DNA of 64,000 bases. Source: Lachnospiraceae bacterium (GTDB lineage: Bacteria; Bacillota; Clostridia; Lachnospirales; Lachnospiraceae). Location of the stretch: positions 1-64,000 of the forward strand of contig JAJQBK010000056.1 in NCBI GenBank assembly GCA_021203305.1, written 5' to 3'. The translations under genes were made by a program, and so were the position numbers. Shown here piece after piece: positions 35,145 through 43,851 of the stretch. Each line of letters begins with the position of its first letter. Position 1 is the first letter of the stretch. The notes below the pieces were generated by a model, which worked only from the letters and a program-made list of their open reading frames with translations, made no database searches and was not told where the DNA came from.

Positions 35145-35309
35145 TCAGATGCTTTCTGCCGCGGAACGTGCAAATTCCCGGGCATCGGCAAGATCTGTTT
35201 CATCAGGATGCGAAGGGAACGCCACACCAAACGCGCTTCCGTGACATTTGAATGAATTTTCCGGCACAGTGATGTTCCGGGCCTGGAGACGTTTTTTTAA
35301 TCCTGACAT
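35145..35309 (-). CDS. 54-residue protein coupled to the lipoprotein gene
   Basis: The ATG at 35309 follows the stop of the lipoprotein gene directly (TGAATG), so ribosomes can restart. The frame reads MSGLKKRLQARNITVPENSF, then CHGSAFGVAFPSHPDETDLA, and ends with an Ala/Glu-rich helix. Composition looks like a real protein rather than random sequence, and the frame fills the space up to the terminator. No family recognised. It might be the tail of a longer gene split by a nonsense change, but the coupled start argues for a separate small protein. Confidence 0.5.
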   Translation of the reverse strand: MSGLKKRLQARNITVPENSFKCHGSAFGVAFPSHPDETDLADAREFARSAAESI

Positions 35310-35930
35310 TCAGCGCGCAGCTTTTATTGTGTACTGTAAATTAAAGTAAGCATTCATGCTGCCGGACGCGTCAGGCAAAACGCTGACGTTCAGAGTGCAT
35401 GTTGTATTTTCCCCCACAGACCAGGTCTCCGACCAGCTGTCCGAAAGGCCATCGGACCAGGTCTTTGAGAAGTCCTCAGCAAAATCCTCATTGGTCAGCT
35501 GATTGAGGCTGCCCGGATAGGTGGAGGGCTCTCCGTATAAGCTGCTACATTCCTCCAGAAGGTTTTCCGCAAGCTCCAAAGGCGCCGTTTCCTCATCGGA
35601 ATTGTACGCGTACCACATTCCATACATGGTCTCTGTGGATACGTCATAAAGAATCATCTGTTTGAACTCCGCTCCGAAAAGCGCGGCTGTCTCCTGCAGA
35701 TCCCAGCATCCTGCGTTATCTCCCTCTGAGACATCGCTGTCCTTAAGCCCCAGTCCCTCCAGCACAGCGGCCTGATCCTGTCCGTACAGCGCTTCCATGG
35801 TGCTGATCTGCTCCTCACTCATGATGCCGCTTTCTTCCTCTGTCTCAGGCTGTCCGCAGCCTGCCAGACACAGCAGGGTCAATAAAGTGACGCACAGCGC
35901 GGAAATTCTTTTTTTCCTGTTCGTAATCAT
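35310..35930 (-). CDS. Small lipoprotein of unknown function
   Basis: 206 residues with a signal peptide and the lipobox CLAGC at about residue 24, followed by an acidic linker. The mature part (ALYGQDQAAVLEGLGLKDSD, then a strand-rich end with ENTTCTLNVSVLPDASG) fits no family I know. A promoter-like TACAAT preceded by TTTACA lies near 35965-35990 on the minus strand. The next gene is the coupled 54-residue frame. Confidence 0.65.
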   Translation of the reverse strand: MITNRKKRISALCVTLLTLLCLAGCGQPETEEESGIMSEEQISTMEALYGQDQAAVLEGLGLKDSDVSEGDNAGCWDLQETAALFGAEFKQMILYDVSTETMYGMWYAYNSDEETAPLELAENLLEECSSLYGEPSTYPGSLNQLTNEDFAEDFSKTWSDGLSDSWSETWSVGENTTCTLNVSVLPDASGSMNAYFNLQYTIKAAR

Positions 35931-36055
35931 TTACCAGTCCCCCCTCCGATTGATATTGGTATTATTGTAGCACAATTTTGTAAATTTGTTGTAACATTTC
36001 GCGCGAACCATACCTTTTTTTGCGTAAATGATACTTTCTTATTGCGTGGACTCCG

Positions 36056-37285
36056 CTATTTCAGCTTTTTCTGCAGCCAGTCCTTCCCGTCCACAAAACG
36101 GGATACAATAAAGGAAGCCACGTAATCTCCCGACGCGTTGACCATGGTGGCGGGCGGATCAATCAGGTTGGCCAGGGCGATGGAAATCGGATAGGCTATC
36201 GCCAGCTGCTCCGGGAAGAAGATGGTGCACAGGACCAGGTCGCCGGTTCCGCCGCCGCCCGGAATGCCGGACATGGCCACGGAGGAAAACACCGCCACCA
36301 CAATGGCCATAATCGCTCTGCCGGTTCCGAAATCCATACCAAAAATGCCGAACAGGAAAGCCACCTTCACAATAGCGCCCATGGCCGAGCCGTCCATGTG
36401 CATGGTAGCGCCCAGAGGAAGGACAATCTCAGAGACGTCTTTGGAGATGCCGGTATTTTCGGCGGCCTCCATGTTGGTGGGAATGGTGGCGACGGAGGAG
36501 CAGGTGCCGAAGGACACTGCCGCGGGGGCAAACAGATGACCAAACATCACCTTCGCCGCCCCTTTTCCTCCTCCAAACCGGGCATAAATCGGGGAGGAAA
36601 TCAGCATGTAGGCGAAGCATACCACATAATAAATGATCAGCGTGCGTCCATAGTCGCCGATCAGCTCCGGGCCATAGGTGGCCACCAAGCAGGCGAAAAA
36701 GCCAAAAAAGCCGATGGGCGCGTAATAAGTGATAATCTTTACCACCTTCATAATGCATTTGGACAGATCCGCCAGAAGCTTTGCCGTCATTGTCTCAGGT
36801 CCCCCGGCCATCTGAATCCCAAAGCCAAATAAAATCGCGGCCACAATCAGGGGCAGGATCGCCTTGCGGCTCCACAGCTCCGCGAAATCCGGCTTGGTCA
36901 GGAAGTTGACGATCATCTCCGCGACGCTCAGCCCTTCCTCCACCTCGCCTTCCACGATCTCATAGGTCCCAGTGGTCAGTGGAAAGATACGGACGACCAC
37001 ATACATCAGCAGGGAGGCGATGGCCGCGGTGATGAGAAACGTAACCACCGTGGTGCCCAGCACCTTTCCCGCCCGGCCCACGCCGGTCATGTTGGCGATG
37101 GCTGAGGCGATGGAGCAGAACACCATGGGCACCACCACACAGAACATCAGATTGATGAAAATGGTACCCAGCGGTTCCAGAGCAGTGGCTCCCGGCCACA
37201 CCGTGCCGACAATACAGCCGGCCACGATGCCGATGAGCATGGAAATGATAAACCAGTAATTTTTTAAAATTTTTCTGACAGACAT
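36056..37285 (-). CDS. Dicarboxylate/amino acid:cation symporter (DAACS family)
   Basis: Sodium- or proton-driven uptake of dicarboxylates, glutamate, serine or similar. The 409 residues show the family's eight-helix, two-hairpin layout: FGTCSSVATIPTNMEAAEN (the serine-rich first hairpin), GATMHMDGSAMGAIVK, and GIPGGGGTGDLVLCTIFFP in place of the second hairpin, with the final VNASGDYVASFIVSRF. ATG 37285 has AAGGAG 7 bases upstream. A promoter lies at 37339-37367. It is divergent from an AraC regulator sharing a 220-base regulatory region, so that regulator probably controls it. Confidence 0.9.
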   Translation of the reverse strand: MSVRKILKNYWFIISMLIGIVAGCIVGTVWPGATALEPLGTIFINLMFCVVVPMVFCSIASAIANMTGVGRAGKVLGTTVVTFLITAAIASLLMYVVVRIFPLTTGTYEIVEGEVEEGLSVAEMIVNFLTKPDFAELWSRKAILPLIVAAILFGFGIQMAGGPETMTAKLLADLSKCIMKVVKIITYYAPIGFFGFFACLVATYGPELIGDYGRTLIIYYVVCFAYMLISSPIYARFGGGKGAAKVMFGHLFAPAAVSFGTCSSVATIPTNMEAAENTGISKDVSEIVLPLGATMHMDGSAMGAIVKVAFLFGIFGMDFGTGRAIMAIVVAVFSSVAMSGIPGGGGTGDLVLCTIFFPEQLAIAYPISIALANLIDPPATMVNASGDYVASFIVSRFVDGKDWLQKKLK

Positions 37286-37325
37286 GAGCGTTCTCCTTTT
37301 TGGGTGATTGGCTGTGAACAGTAAC

Positions 37326-37393
37326 ATTGCATGATGTCATTATATTCACCTGAAATTGCAATGTAAATTGCATGTAATGCTTGAAACATTGCA
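37326..37393. promoter_or_regulatory. Cluster of four ATTGCA half-sites, likely AraC regulator operator
   Basis: ATTGCA occurs at 37326, 37355, 37367 and 37388, the last two 21 bp apart (two helix turns). They lie within both divergent promoters; the last is inside the spacer of the regulator's own promoter, which suggests autoregulation. Confidence 0.5.
37339..37367 (-). promoter_or_regulatory. Promoter of the symporter gene
   Basis: TTTACA, 17 bases, TATAAT on the minus strand, about 55 bases before the ATG at 37285. Confidence 0.65.
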
Positions 37394-37409
37394 AAAAGTG
37401 CCATATAAT
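37381..37409 (+). promoter_or_regulatory. Promoter of the AraC-type regulator gene
   Basis: TTGAAA, 17 bases, TATAAT, about 100 bases before the ATG at 37512. An ATTGCA half-site sits in the spacer. Confidence 0.65.
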
Positions 37410-37511
37410 GATGATACCAGGTCAAAGTATGAACACCCACAGGGCACTCTGCGAGGGAATTCGGAGTATCACCCGCTGGCAAATATTTTTTAAACGAAAA
37501 AGAGATATGAC

Positions 37512-38378
37512 ATGCGCAAAACAGAGCTTTTTAACCGCGAGGGCTATCTGCGGGAGAATTACCGCTATTTTCATTTGCGGGACACCGCGGGACAGGAACG
37601 GGATTTCCATTTTCATGAGTTCGACAAGGTGGTCATCCTGCTGTCCGGCAGGGTAGACTATTCTGTGGAGGATGTGACTTACACATTAAAGCCTTGGGAT
37701 GTGCTGCTGGTGAAGCATCACACCATACATAAGGCCCTGATCGACCAGACCGAGCCCTACGAAAGAGTGATCCTTTATCTGGACAGAAATTATTTTGACA
37801 GGCTCATGCCCCAGGCGGAGCTGTTTCAGTGCTTTGAGACAGCGGATCAGGAACGGCAGTATCTGTTTACGCCGGATACAGGACAGCGAAAAATACTGAA
37901 AGAAACGCTGAATGCCTGCGAACAGGCGGCAGCGGAAGAAGAAATCGGCGCCCAGGCTCTGCGGGACGCTTTGATGATTCAGCTTTTGGTTCAAATCAGC
38001 CGCATCAGCGTACAGGGAGCGGCCAAAGCACAGCACGGCGAGACACAGACCGACAAACGGATTGCCGCGGCTCTATCCTATATCAATGAAAATCTCACCC
38101 GCCAGCTGAACGTGGATGAGATTGCGGAACAGGTTTTCTTAAGCCGCTATCATTTCATGCGGCTTTTTAAGGCGCAGACCGGCGTCACGGTTCACGCCTA
38201 TATCCGGCAGAAGCGCCTTTTATACGCCTCCCGGCTGATCCGCGAGGGCATGTCCGCCGCGGAAGCCGCTTCCGGAAGCGGTTTTTCGGACTATTCCAGC
38301 TTTCACCGCGCCTTTAAGGACTGTTTCGGCATAAGCCCGGGGCAGCTGAAGGGTCAGGGGGCTCTCCGGCATCCATAA
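37512..38378 (+). CDS. AraC family transcriptional regulator
   Basis: 288 residues. The N-terminal cupin-like sensor domain is seen as FHEFDKVVILLSGRVDY and KPWDVLLVKHHTIHKA. The C-terminal double helix-turn-helix is NVDEIAEQVFLSRYHFMRLF and RLIREGMSAAEAASGSGFSD followed by SSFHRAFKDCFGISPGQLKG. It faces the symporter gene across a shared regulatory region containing ATTGCA repeats, so it probably senses the transported compound or a product of it. It could also control the sugar genes downstream. Confidence 0.9.
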   Translation: MRKTELFNREGYLRENYRYFHLRDTAGQERDFHFHEFDKVVILLSGRVDYSVEDVTYTLKPWDVLLVKHHTIHKALIDQTEPYERVILYLDRNYFDRLMPQAELFQCFETADQERQYLFTPDTGQRKILKETLNACEQAAAEEEIGAQALRDALMIQLLVQISRISVQGAAKAQHGETQTDKRIAAALSYINENLTRQLNVDEIAEQVFLSRYHFMRLFKAQTGVTVHAYIRQKRLLYASRLIREGMSAAEAASGSGFSDYSSFHRAFKDCFGISPGQLKGQGALRHP

Positions 38379-38421
38379 ACTCCTGTGCTTTCGCATTCAT
38401 TAATTGAAACTGTGATGTTAA

Positions 38422-38979
38422 TTTTTTACCTTTGGTTTTCTTGGTGTTGCTATCATTGGAGCCGCATGGGAATTTCTTGTTATGACCGGTATGCACGCTG
38501 TCATGATTTCACAAATGGTTGTTTTGTTCGCTGAGAATGGGTATGATCCGGTTGTTTGCCCCGGTGCAATATGTGCAAGCCTCTCTGTCACAGGCATGTG
38601 CCTGGGAATGTTTTTTGCCACTCGCAATAAAGAGGTGAAAAGCACCAGCCTCAGTTGCACAATCGCTGCCTTTTTGGGAGGCGTGACCGAACCGGGACTG
38701 TATGGAATTGGCAGCCGTTTTGGAAAGGCTTTTGCAGGTATGGCCATTGGAGGCTTCGCAGGCGGTTTGTATGCCGGAATTATGGGAGTGAAGGCCTACA
38801 ATATGGTTGCAGTGGCGAGCTTCCTGTGTCTGACTGGCTTTATCGGTGGGAATACGGCAAATATTGTAAACGGTATTATTGCCGGGGCTATTTCCATTGT
38901 TGTCGCGGCGGTTGCCACGTTTTTGCTTTGCAGAGAAAAGTCTTCAGCTACGGAGGCGTCTGAGGCGAAAGGCAAATAA
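38422..38979 (+). pseudogene. C-terminal fragment of a PTS EIIC (beta-glucoside type)
   Basis: The frame follows a TAA at 38419 and has no proper start until the internal ATG at 38482. It reads GFLGVAIIGAAWEFLVMTGM, then the EIIC blocks TEPGLYGIGSRFGKAF and LCLTGFIGGNTANIVNG, about 185 residues. A complete EIIBC has 450-620 residues, so the EIIB domain and the first half of EIIC are missing; I see no trace of them upstream. The neighbouring EIIA at 39848 would be its partner, so the system is unlikely to transport sugar unless another EIIBC exists elsewhere. Confidence 0.8.
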
Positions 38980-39015
38980 AGCTTGTAAAATCATAATTTA
39001 AGTGATAAATATGAT

Positions 39016-39047
39016 AAAAGGGTGGCGGGATAGCCGGCCACCCTTTT
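39016..39047 (+). terminator. Hairpin directly before the ydjC-like ribosome site
   Basis: AAAAGGGTGGC and GCCACCCTTTT form a perfect 11-bp stem, ending two bases before the strong AAGGAGG site of the gene at 39061. It looks like a terminator but may also act as a translation switch. Confidence 0.65.
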
Positions 39048-39060
39048 CAAGGAGGTTATC

Positions 39061-39822
39061 ATGATTGCTTTGTTGATTCGGGCGGATGATCTTGGTTACT
39101 CTGAGGCGGTAAATTACGGCATTGAGAAATCGGTGAAGGAAGGCCTGATCCGTTCGGTAGGCGTTATGCCCAATATGCCAGCGGCGGCACATGGATTGAA
39201 GTTACTGGAGGGAACCGGCGTCTGCCTGGGGCAGCACACCAACGTGTGTCTTGGAAAGCCCTGCGCCGATCCGAAGCTGATTCCCAGTCTTCTGGATGAA
39301 AACGGGAATCTGAAATCCAGCCGGGCTTACCGCGCCGCGTTTAAAGAAAATCGTGAGATTGTGGAGCTGGAGGAGCTGGTGATTGAGATTGAGGCGCAGT
39401 ATCACCACTTTGTAGAGCTGGTGGGTCATGACCCGGAGTATTTCGAGGCTCACGCGGTGATGAGCCGCAACCTTTCCAGGGCGCTGGAAATTGTAGCCGG
39501 GAAATATCAGCTTCCCTACTGTGACATGACACCCATTGATACTGTGGGAACCTTTAAGGGCAGGGAAATCGCGTCCTGCGCCATGGGCAGCATGAGCCCG
39601 GATTATGATCCTGTGCAATGCCTGAAGGATGCGGTGGCGAACGCCAGTCCGGACATGCCCAATATTTTTGTATGCCATCCGGGATATCTGGACGCGTTTC
39701 TGTTAAAGTCCTCCAGCCTGACTGTCAATCGCACGAAGGAAGTGGAGATGCTCTGTGATCCTGCGGTGAGAGAGTGGCTGAAGGAGCGGGGCGTGGAATT
39801 GATTACCTATAGGGACATTTAG
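39061..39822 (+). CDS. YdjC/ChbG family carbohydrate deacetylase
   Basis: Family members remove the N-acetyl group from chito-oligosaccharides such as diacetylchitobiose phosphate after PTS uptake. 253 residues with IRADDLGYSEAVNYGI (metal Asp), LGQHTNVCLGKP (metal His), EYFEAHAVMSRN (second His) and IFVCHPGYLD. AAGGAGG stands 6 bases before the ATG. It is followed 25 bases later by a PTS EIIA gene and preceded by the EIIC remnant, which supports phosphorylated amino-sugar breakdown, now probably orphaned. Confidence 0.9.
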   Translation: MIALLIRADDLGYSEAVNYGIEKSVKEGLIRSVGVMPNMPAAAHGLKLLEGTGVCLGQHTNVCLGKPCADPKLIPSLLDENGNLKSSRAYRAAFKENREIVELEELVIEIEAQYHHFVELVGHDPEYFEAHAVMSRNLSRALEIVAGKYQLPYCDMTPIDTVGTFKGREIASCAMGSMSPDYDPVQCLKDAVANASPDMPNIFVCHPGYLDAFLLKSSSLTVNRTKEVEMLCDPAVREWLKERGVELITYRDI

Positions 39823-39847
39823 AAATCCGGAAAGGAATGTCAGAGAT

Positions 39848-40363
39848 ATGGGCTTATTCAAAAACTTATTCGGAGGGGCGAAGGAAGAGGCCCCCACAAT
39901 TGTCACCGAAGAAAATACAGTTTATTCCCCCCTGAAGGGTACGGTCATCCCCTTAAAAGAGATTGGTGACGGCATATTTTCAGAAGGAATTCTGGGACAA
40001 GGCTGCGGTATCCGCCCGGATTGCTCTGTAGTAACCTCGCCGGTGGACGGCACCATCAGCCAGGTGGCGGAGACAAAGCACGCGGTGGGCGTCACCAGTA
40101 AGGATGGGGTGGAAGTGCTGGTTCATGTGGGTCTGGATACCGTGTCCATGAACGGCAAGGGCTTTACCGTTTATGTAAAAGAGGGCGATTCCGTGAAATG
40201 CGGACAGAAGCTGCTGGCCTTTGACAGGAAGGCGATAGCGGAGGCGGGTTTCCCCGATGTGACGGCAGTGCTCATCACCAACACGGACGATTATCAGGCC
40301 GTGGAGCTGACAAAGACCGGCGAGGTGGAGACGGCGGAGAAGATCACGGCCCTGCAGAAATAA
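39848..40363 (+). CDS. PTS glucose-type EIIA component
   Basis: Soluble phosphocarrier that passes phosphate from HPr to EIIB. 171 residues of the Crr/EIIA-Glc fold: SPLKGTVIPLKEIGDGIFSE, VTSPVDGTISQVAETKHAVG (first histidine), and EVLVHVGLDTVSMNGKGF with the phosphorylated His. It ends in LLAFDRKAIAEAGFPDVTAV. The first 20 residues (GLFKNLFGGAKEE) are a typical short linker. It lies behind the YdjC-like deacetylase. With the local EIIC truncated, it may serve another EIIBC. Confidence 0.93.
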   Translation: MGLFKNLFGGAKEEAPTIVTEENTVYSPLKGTVIPLKEIGDGIFSEGILGQGCGIRPDCSVVTSPVDGTISQVAETKHAVGVTSKDGVEVLVHVGLDTVSMNGKGFTVYVKEGDSVKCGQKLLAFDRKAIAEAGFPDVTAVLITNTDDYQAVELTKTGEVETAEKITALQK

Positions 40364-40439
40364 CGTAAGAGAGATCATGCCGCACAGATTCAGGTAGTCA
40401 TTTATCATTTCACTGGTTTATAACCTTCCATTATATACA

Positions 40440-40466
40440 GGGGCGCTTTGCATGGAAAGGCGCCCC
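40440..40466. terminator. GC-rich hairpin between convergent genes
   Basis: GGGGCGC and GCGCCCC enclose a TTT/AAA inner stem between the EIIA gene and the convergent AAA gene ending at 40555. The following T content is modest. Confidence 0.55.
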
Positions 40467-40554
40467 GCTTCTCGTGTTTCAAAAGCACCACACGCAAGGA
40501 GCTGCCCATATAATACATAACCAGTATATATCAGATTCCCCTTTCCGGCCGTTT

Positions 40555-42156
40555 CTACCTGTTATGAATTGTAAGCCTTTCGATCTTACAGGTATGTTTT
40601 TTATTCTGATCCTTCTCTGAGTAATTGATGCCAACCAACAGAATATCTCTCTGCAGATTTTCCAACTGCTTCGGGTATTTACGGTCTTTGATCTGCGCAA
40701 TCGCACCATCATCAGATTCATTCCATTTCAATTCGATCAAAAGCACTGGCAATGACGAACCCGCCCGAGGCAGATAAACCAGATCTGCGTATCCATGACC
40801 GGTCGGAAGCTCCTGAATTTCTGCATATTCATCCATGCAAACCATATATGCCGTACGAACTACACTTCGAAGCGCCTGTTCATTATTGTAAAACAGCGGT
40901 GCCGCCGAGGACTGATGTATCGACTCTATCGCTTCTGCCACAGCATCCTCGCGCATCGCCAGTGTATCCTTTAAAAGCTGTCTTGAACGCAAAATCAGTC
41001 TGGCAAGTTCCACATGTTTCTCACTGTCCTCTACAGCGGTAATAAACTCCAGCCTGATTTCTTCATTTGGAATACGTACCGTCTTTGTATTCCTGTCATA
41101 AGCAAGATATCCCAGGTGAATCAGCAGAGTAAATACATCGTCTCTGCTTTTCAGAATGCTCATATCATTTTGAAATTTCCGTATATTGACAGAAACATCC
41201 TGACCGCTCATCATACTCCTCAGGGCACTCTGGATTCCGTCAAAATCTTCCTCTATATAAGATTTCAGGGACTCATACGTTTCCGTATTCGCCCAGTATG
41301 TGTCATAATCCCGCATGGCGATAGCCTCCATGACAGAATTCGGGTTATAGACAGACCCGCTTTCATCAAAAGAATAGCCATCATACCAGCGCTTCATATC
41401 TTCATAGTTCAGTCCATGCTTCCTGCAAAGAGTCCTTACTTCCTCTTCCGTAAATCCTACATATTGGGCCAGATTTCCGGGATTGACCATGGTAAGCTCC
41501 AGGACATCGGTCAGGGCCGACTGTTTTCCATACTTTTTGATCGGAAGAATACCAGTCATATACGCGACCGCAATCGCCCTGCTGGTCACGGGACTTTTAA
41601 ATAACCCCCGAAGCAGATTCAGATATTGCTCTTTTACAAGGCCGTTATCGGCTGCTTCACGAAAAATCGCATCCCACTCGTCAATCAGAAAAACGAACTG
41701 CCTTCCTGTAGACTCCGCGATCTGAAACAGTGCGGTCGGGAGATCTGTCCCGCCCTTTACCAGAGGATAATCAACCGCAAGTTCTTCTATCACCTGGCTC
41801 TGCATCAACAGTACAATCTGGTCTACGTTTTTACCCTGGCTAAGAAGCTGCGATATGAACCATGTAATATCCATATAGATGACATGGTACTGATTGAGAT
41901 GGTGTTTATAGGAATCATCACCCGCAATAACCAGATCCCGAAACAATTCTCCGGATTCACAACTGAAATCATAATATGCGCAAAGCATCTTCACCGCGTA
42001 GGATTTTCCGAATCTTCTCGCACGGCTGAAACATATAAACTTTTTGGGGACATTGATCCGGCTGTTTACAAAAGAAATCATGCCTGACTTATCTACATAC
42101 TCGGCTTTCCGGATTTGTCTGAAAGCTTCATTTCCCGGACTATAGTACAATCCCAT
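40555..42156 (-). CDS. AAA-ATPase-like / PD-(D/E)XK domain protein, second copy
   Basis: 533 residues from ATG 42156 (AGGAG 9 bases upstream). It shares the layout of 27915-29612: SRARRFGKSYAVKML (degenerate Walker A), FVFLIDEWDAIFREA (Walker B), YVGFTEEEVRTLCRKHGL with MKRWYDGYSF, and the nuclease end GHGYADLVYLPR with VLLIELKW (D and ExK). The two are distant from each other, so this is not a recent duplication. It lies between a sugar locus and the DUF4869 pair. Function of the family is unknown. Confidence 0.85.
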   Translation of the reverse strand: MGLYYSPGNEAFRQIRKAEYVDKSGMISFVNSRINVPKKFICFSRARRFGKSYAVKMLCAYYDFSCESGELFRDLVIAGDDSYKHHLNQYHVIYMDITWFISQLLSQGKNVDQIVLLMQSQVIEELAVDYPLVKGGTDLPTALFQIAESTGRQFVFLIDEWDAIFREAADNGLVKEQYLNLLRGLFKSPVTSRAIAVAYMTGILPIKKYGKQSALTDVLELTMVNPGNLAQYVGFTEEEVRTLCRKHGLNYEDMKRWYDGYSFDESGSVYNPNSVMEAIAMRDYDTYWANTETYESLKSYIEEDFDGIQSALRSMMSGQDVSVNIRKFQNDMSILKSRDDVFTLLIHLGYLAYDRNTKTVRIPNEEIRLEFITAVEDSEKHVELARLILRSRQLLKDTLAMREDAVAEAIESIHQSSAAPLFYNNEQALRSVVRTAYMVCMDEYAEIQELPTGHGYADLVYLPRAGSSLPVLLIELKWNESDDGAIAQIKDRKYPKQLENLQRDILLVGINYSEKDQNKKHTCKIERLTIHNR

Positions 42157-42260
42157 TATCACTATCTCCTGCGTTTTGTCACATCTGCTTCAGTGGCTTC
42201 TCCACGGCGGCCACCGGCCAGATAATCCAGAATATTACAATGATCTGTCAAACGGTACTC

Positions 42261-43232
42261 TCACTGCATAAAATCCATCAGTCCATCCATCACAGCCACT
42301 ATTTTTGATGCAGTATTCTCATGTAAATATACAGGGTTAAGTCTTTTCTTTGAATACTTTAAGTGGCTTCCAAGTGTTGCTTCGACAAGAAAGGCTGTAA
42401 AAAACCGCTCCCAGCTGAAATACCGGCTGCTTTCAATATAATTTTCCGGAGCATCCAATATATCATTTAACCCCTCCGCCTTTACAACACCGGATTTTAA
42501 AATCAGCCACTCGAAGGATTCTGGCAAATACAAAATAATATTGGGTTTTTGCTGAAGCAGTTTCGTGATCCGATCCATTTCTGATCCAAAAGCGGCGCCG
42601 TCCGCTATTATCAGAACGCCGGAATCGGCATATTGCCAGGCTCTGGCAAAAATGTTGGATTTTCCTCCGGCACTGACCACATTATAATCTTTACCGGCAG
42701 ATAACCCTTCAAAAAACTCAAAGCCTGAATTGGAATCTTCTACCAGGATTCGCGCCAGATGAACAGACCCCCGGTCGTCAAACCGGCCATAAATATGATA
42801 AAATTCATTGAAAACCTGCTTTAATCCGGCATATTTTCCCGAATAACGGATGCCATAGATTTCCTCGACGCTATACGGGAGATTTGGCAAACCCTCCCTT
42901 GTTACCAAAACGTAGTAATTATCCGAATCACGCACCGCTTCCGCAAATTCTGTACTGTGAAGAAATGCGTTTCCCTCATCAATAAATATAATCGTTTCAT
43001 GCAGCAGGGAAAGAAGCGGTTTCCAGTCTTTTCCTCCAAGTGTCCGGCACGGCCTGTCACACCTTAAGTTTATGCCGCTGTCTGCACCTGTTTCATAAAA
43101 TTCCCCTATCATTTCAATCAGGGTAGTTTTTCCTGTGGCACTGTCCCCCCTGATGATGGTAATATTTCTTCTTATTACAAAATCGTATCTTACATTTGAA
43201 TTAGATACGATCACCCTGTAGCTCCCTTTCAT
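42261..43232 (-). CDS. P-loop NTPase partner of the DUF4869 protein
   Basis: 323 residues. Walker A is near the start as IIRGDSATGKTTLIEMIG, a Walker-B-like ETIIFIDEGNAFL follows, and HLARILVEDSNSGFEFFEGL and SGVLIIADGAAFGSEMDRI come later. No ABC signature was found. The last quarter is helical. AGGAGG precedes the ATG and the gene starts 41 bases after the DUF4869 gene, so the two form a unit. I recall this pair being recurrent in clostridia without a known function. Confidence 0.65.
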   Translation of the reverse strand: MKGSYRVIVSNSNVRYDFVIRRNITIIRGDSATGKTTLIEMIGEFYETGADSGINLRCDRPCRTLGGKDWKPLLSLLHETIIFIDEGNAFLHSTEFAEAVRDSDNYYVLVTREGLPNLPYSVEEIYGIRYSGKYAGLKQVFNEFYHIYGRFDDRGSVHLARILVEDSNSGFEFFEGLSAGKDYNVVSAGGKSNIFARAWQYADSGVLIIADGAAFGSEMDRITKLLQQKPNIILYLPESFEWLILKSGVVKAEGLNDILDAPENYIESSRYFSWERFFTAFLVEATLGSHLKYSKKRLNPVYLHENTASKIVAVMDGLMDFMQ

Positions 43233-43273
43233 GGCAGCTTTCCTCCTGTCAGACTGTCACTCTTTCTGATGAA

Positions 43274-43714
43274 TCAACGTACAATCATCCCCGCAATCGG
43301 TACGAGCTCACCCATCGTATGCACAATCTGATCTGTGTTCAAAATCCTTGCAGTAAACTCTCCCTCTCCGAAATCCATCAGATGCCTAAGATTGATAGTG
43401 ATATCCTGCAGTGCCCCGATTTTTATAATCCATTTGGCACAGTTATCTCCACAGGCTGAAGCATTGAAAATTCTGTCCGGGACCTTATAAATGGCAATCA
43501 GGGTTTTTACTCCGCCGGATAATTCTCTGGGGCTGATGCCTCCAAGAACCGGGGAGTCAATGACTCTTGGCCCAAGAACAACGGACTTGTCTACATCCTG
43601 AATCATAGCTTTGGATAGTTCATCCGTAATCCAATCATCTGTGTATGTGTTTTTGAAATATATGGCCGGGTTGTAAATTGCCTCCGGCATATCACCGTAA
43701 TAGATAGATAACAT
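43274..43714 (-). CDS. DUF4869 domain protein
   Basis: 146 residues. MLSIYYGDMPEAIYNPAIYF, DDWITDELSKAMIQDVDKS, LSGGVKTLIAIY, NASACGDNCAKWIIKI and NLRHLMDFGEGEF match the family as I remember it. No catalytic motif is evident; the conserved Cys pair CGDNC could bind a metal. It is the first gene of a two-gene unit with the P-loop protein at 42261. No membrane segment or signal peptide, so a cytoplasmic complex is expected. Confidence 0.75.
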   Translation of the reverse strand: MLSIYYGDMPEAIYNPAIYFKNTYTDDWITDELSKAMIQDVDKSVVLGPRVIDSPVLGGISPRELSGGVKTLIAIYKVPDRIFNASACGDNCAKWIIKIGALQDITINLRHLMDFGEGEFTARILNTDQIVHTMGELVPIAGMIVR

Positions 43715-43851
43715 TCGTGCAGCCCCCTGTTCTTTCTGAAGTCCATGCTTATTATATTCTCAAATTCTGTTTTTCTCAACCTTATCTTTGATTTTCATTG
43801 CAGCACTTATTTCATCAGTTACTATTTAATCACACAAAAGTCAGGGACGTA

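Noticed and set aside
38479..38979. The EIIC fragment considered as an intact small transporter gene
   Set aside because: It begins in the middle of a conserved EIIC helix and lacks a ribosome site, so it is a remnant.
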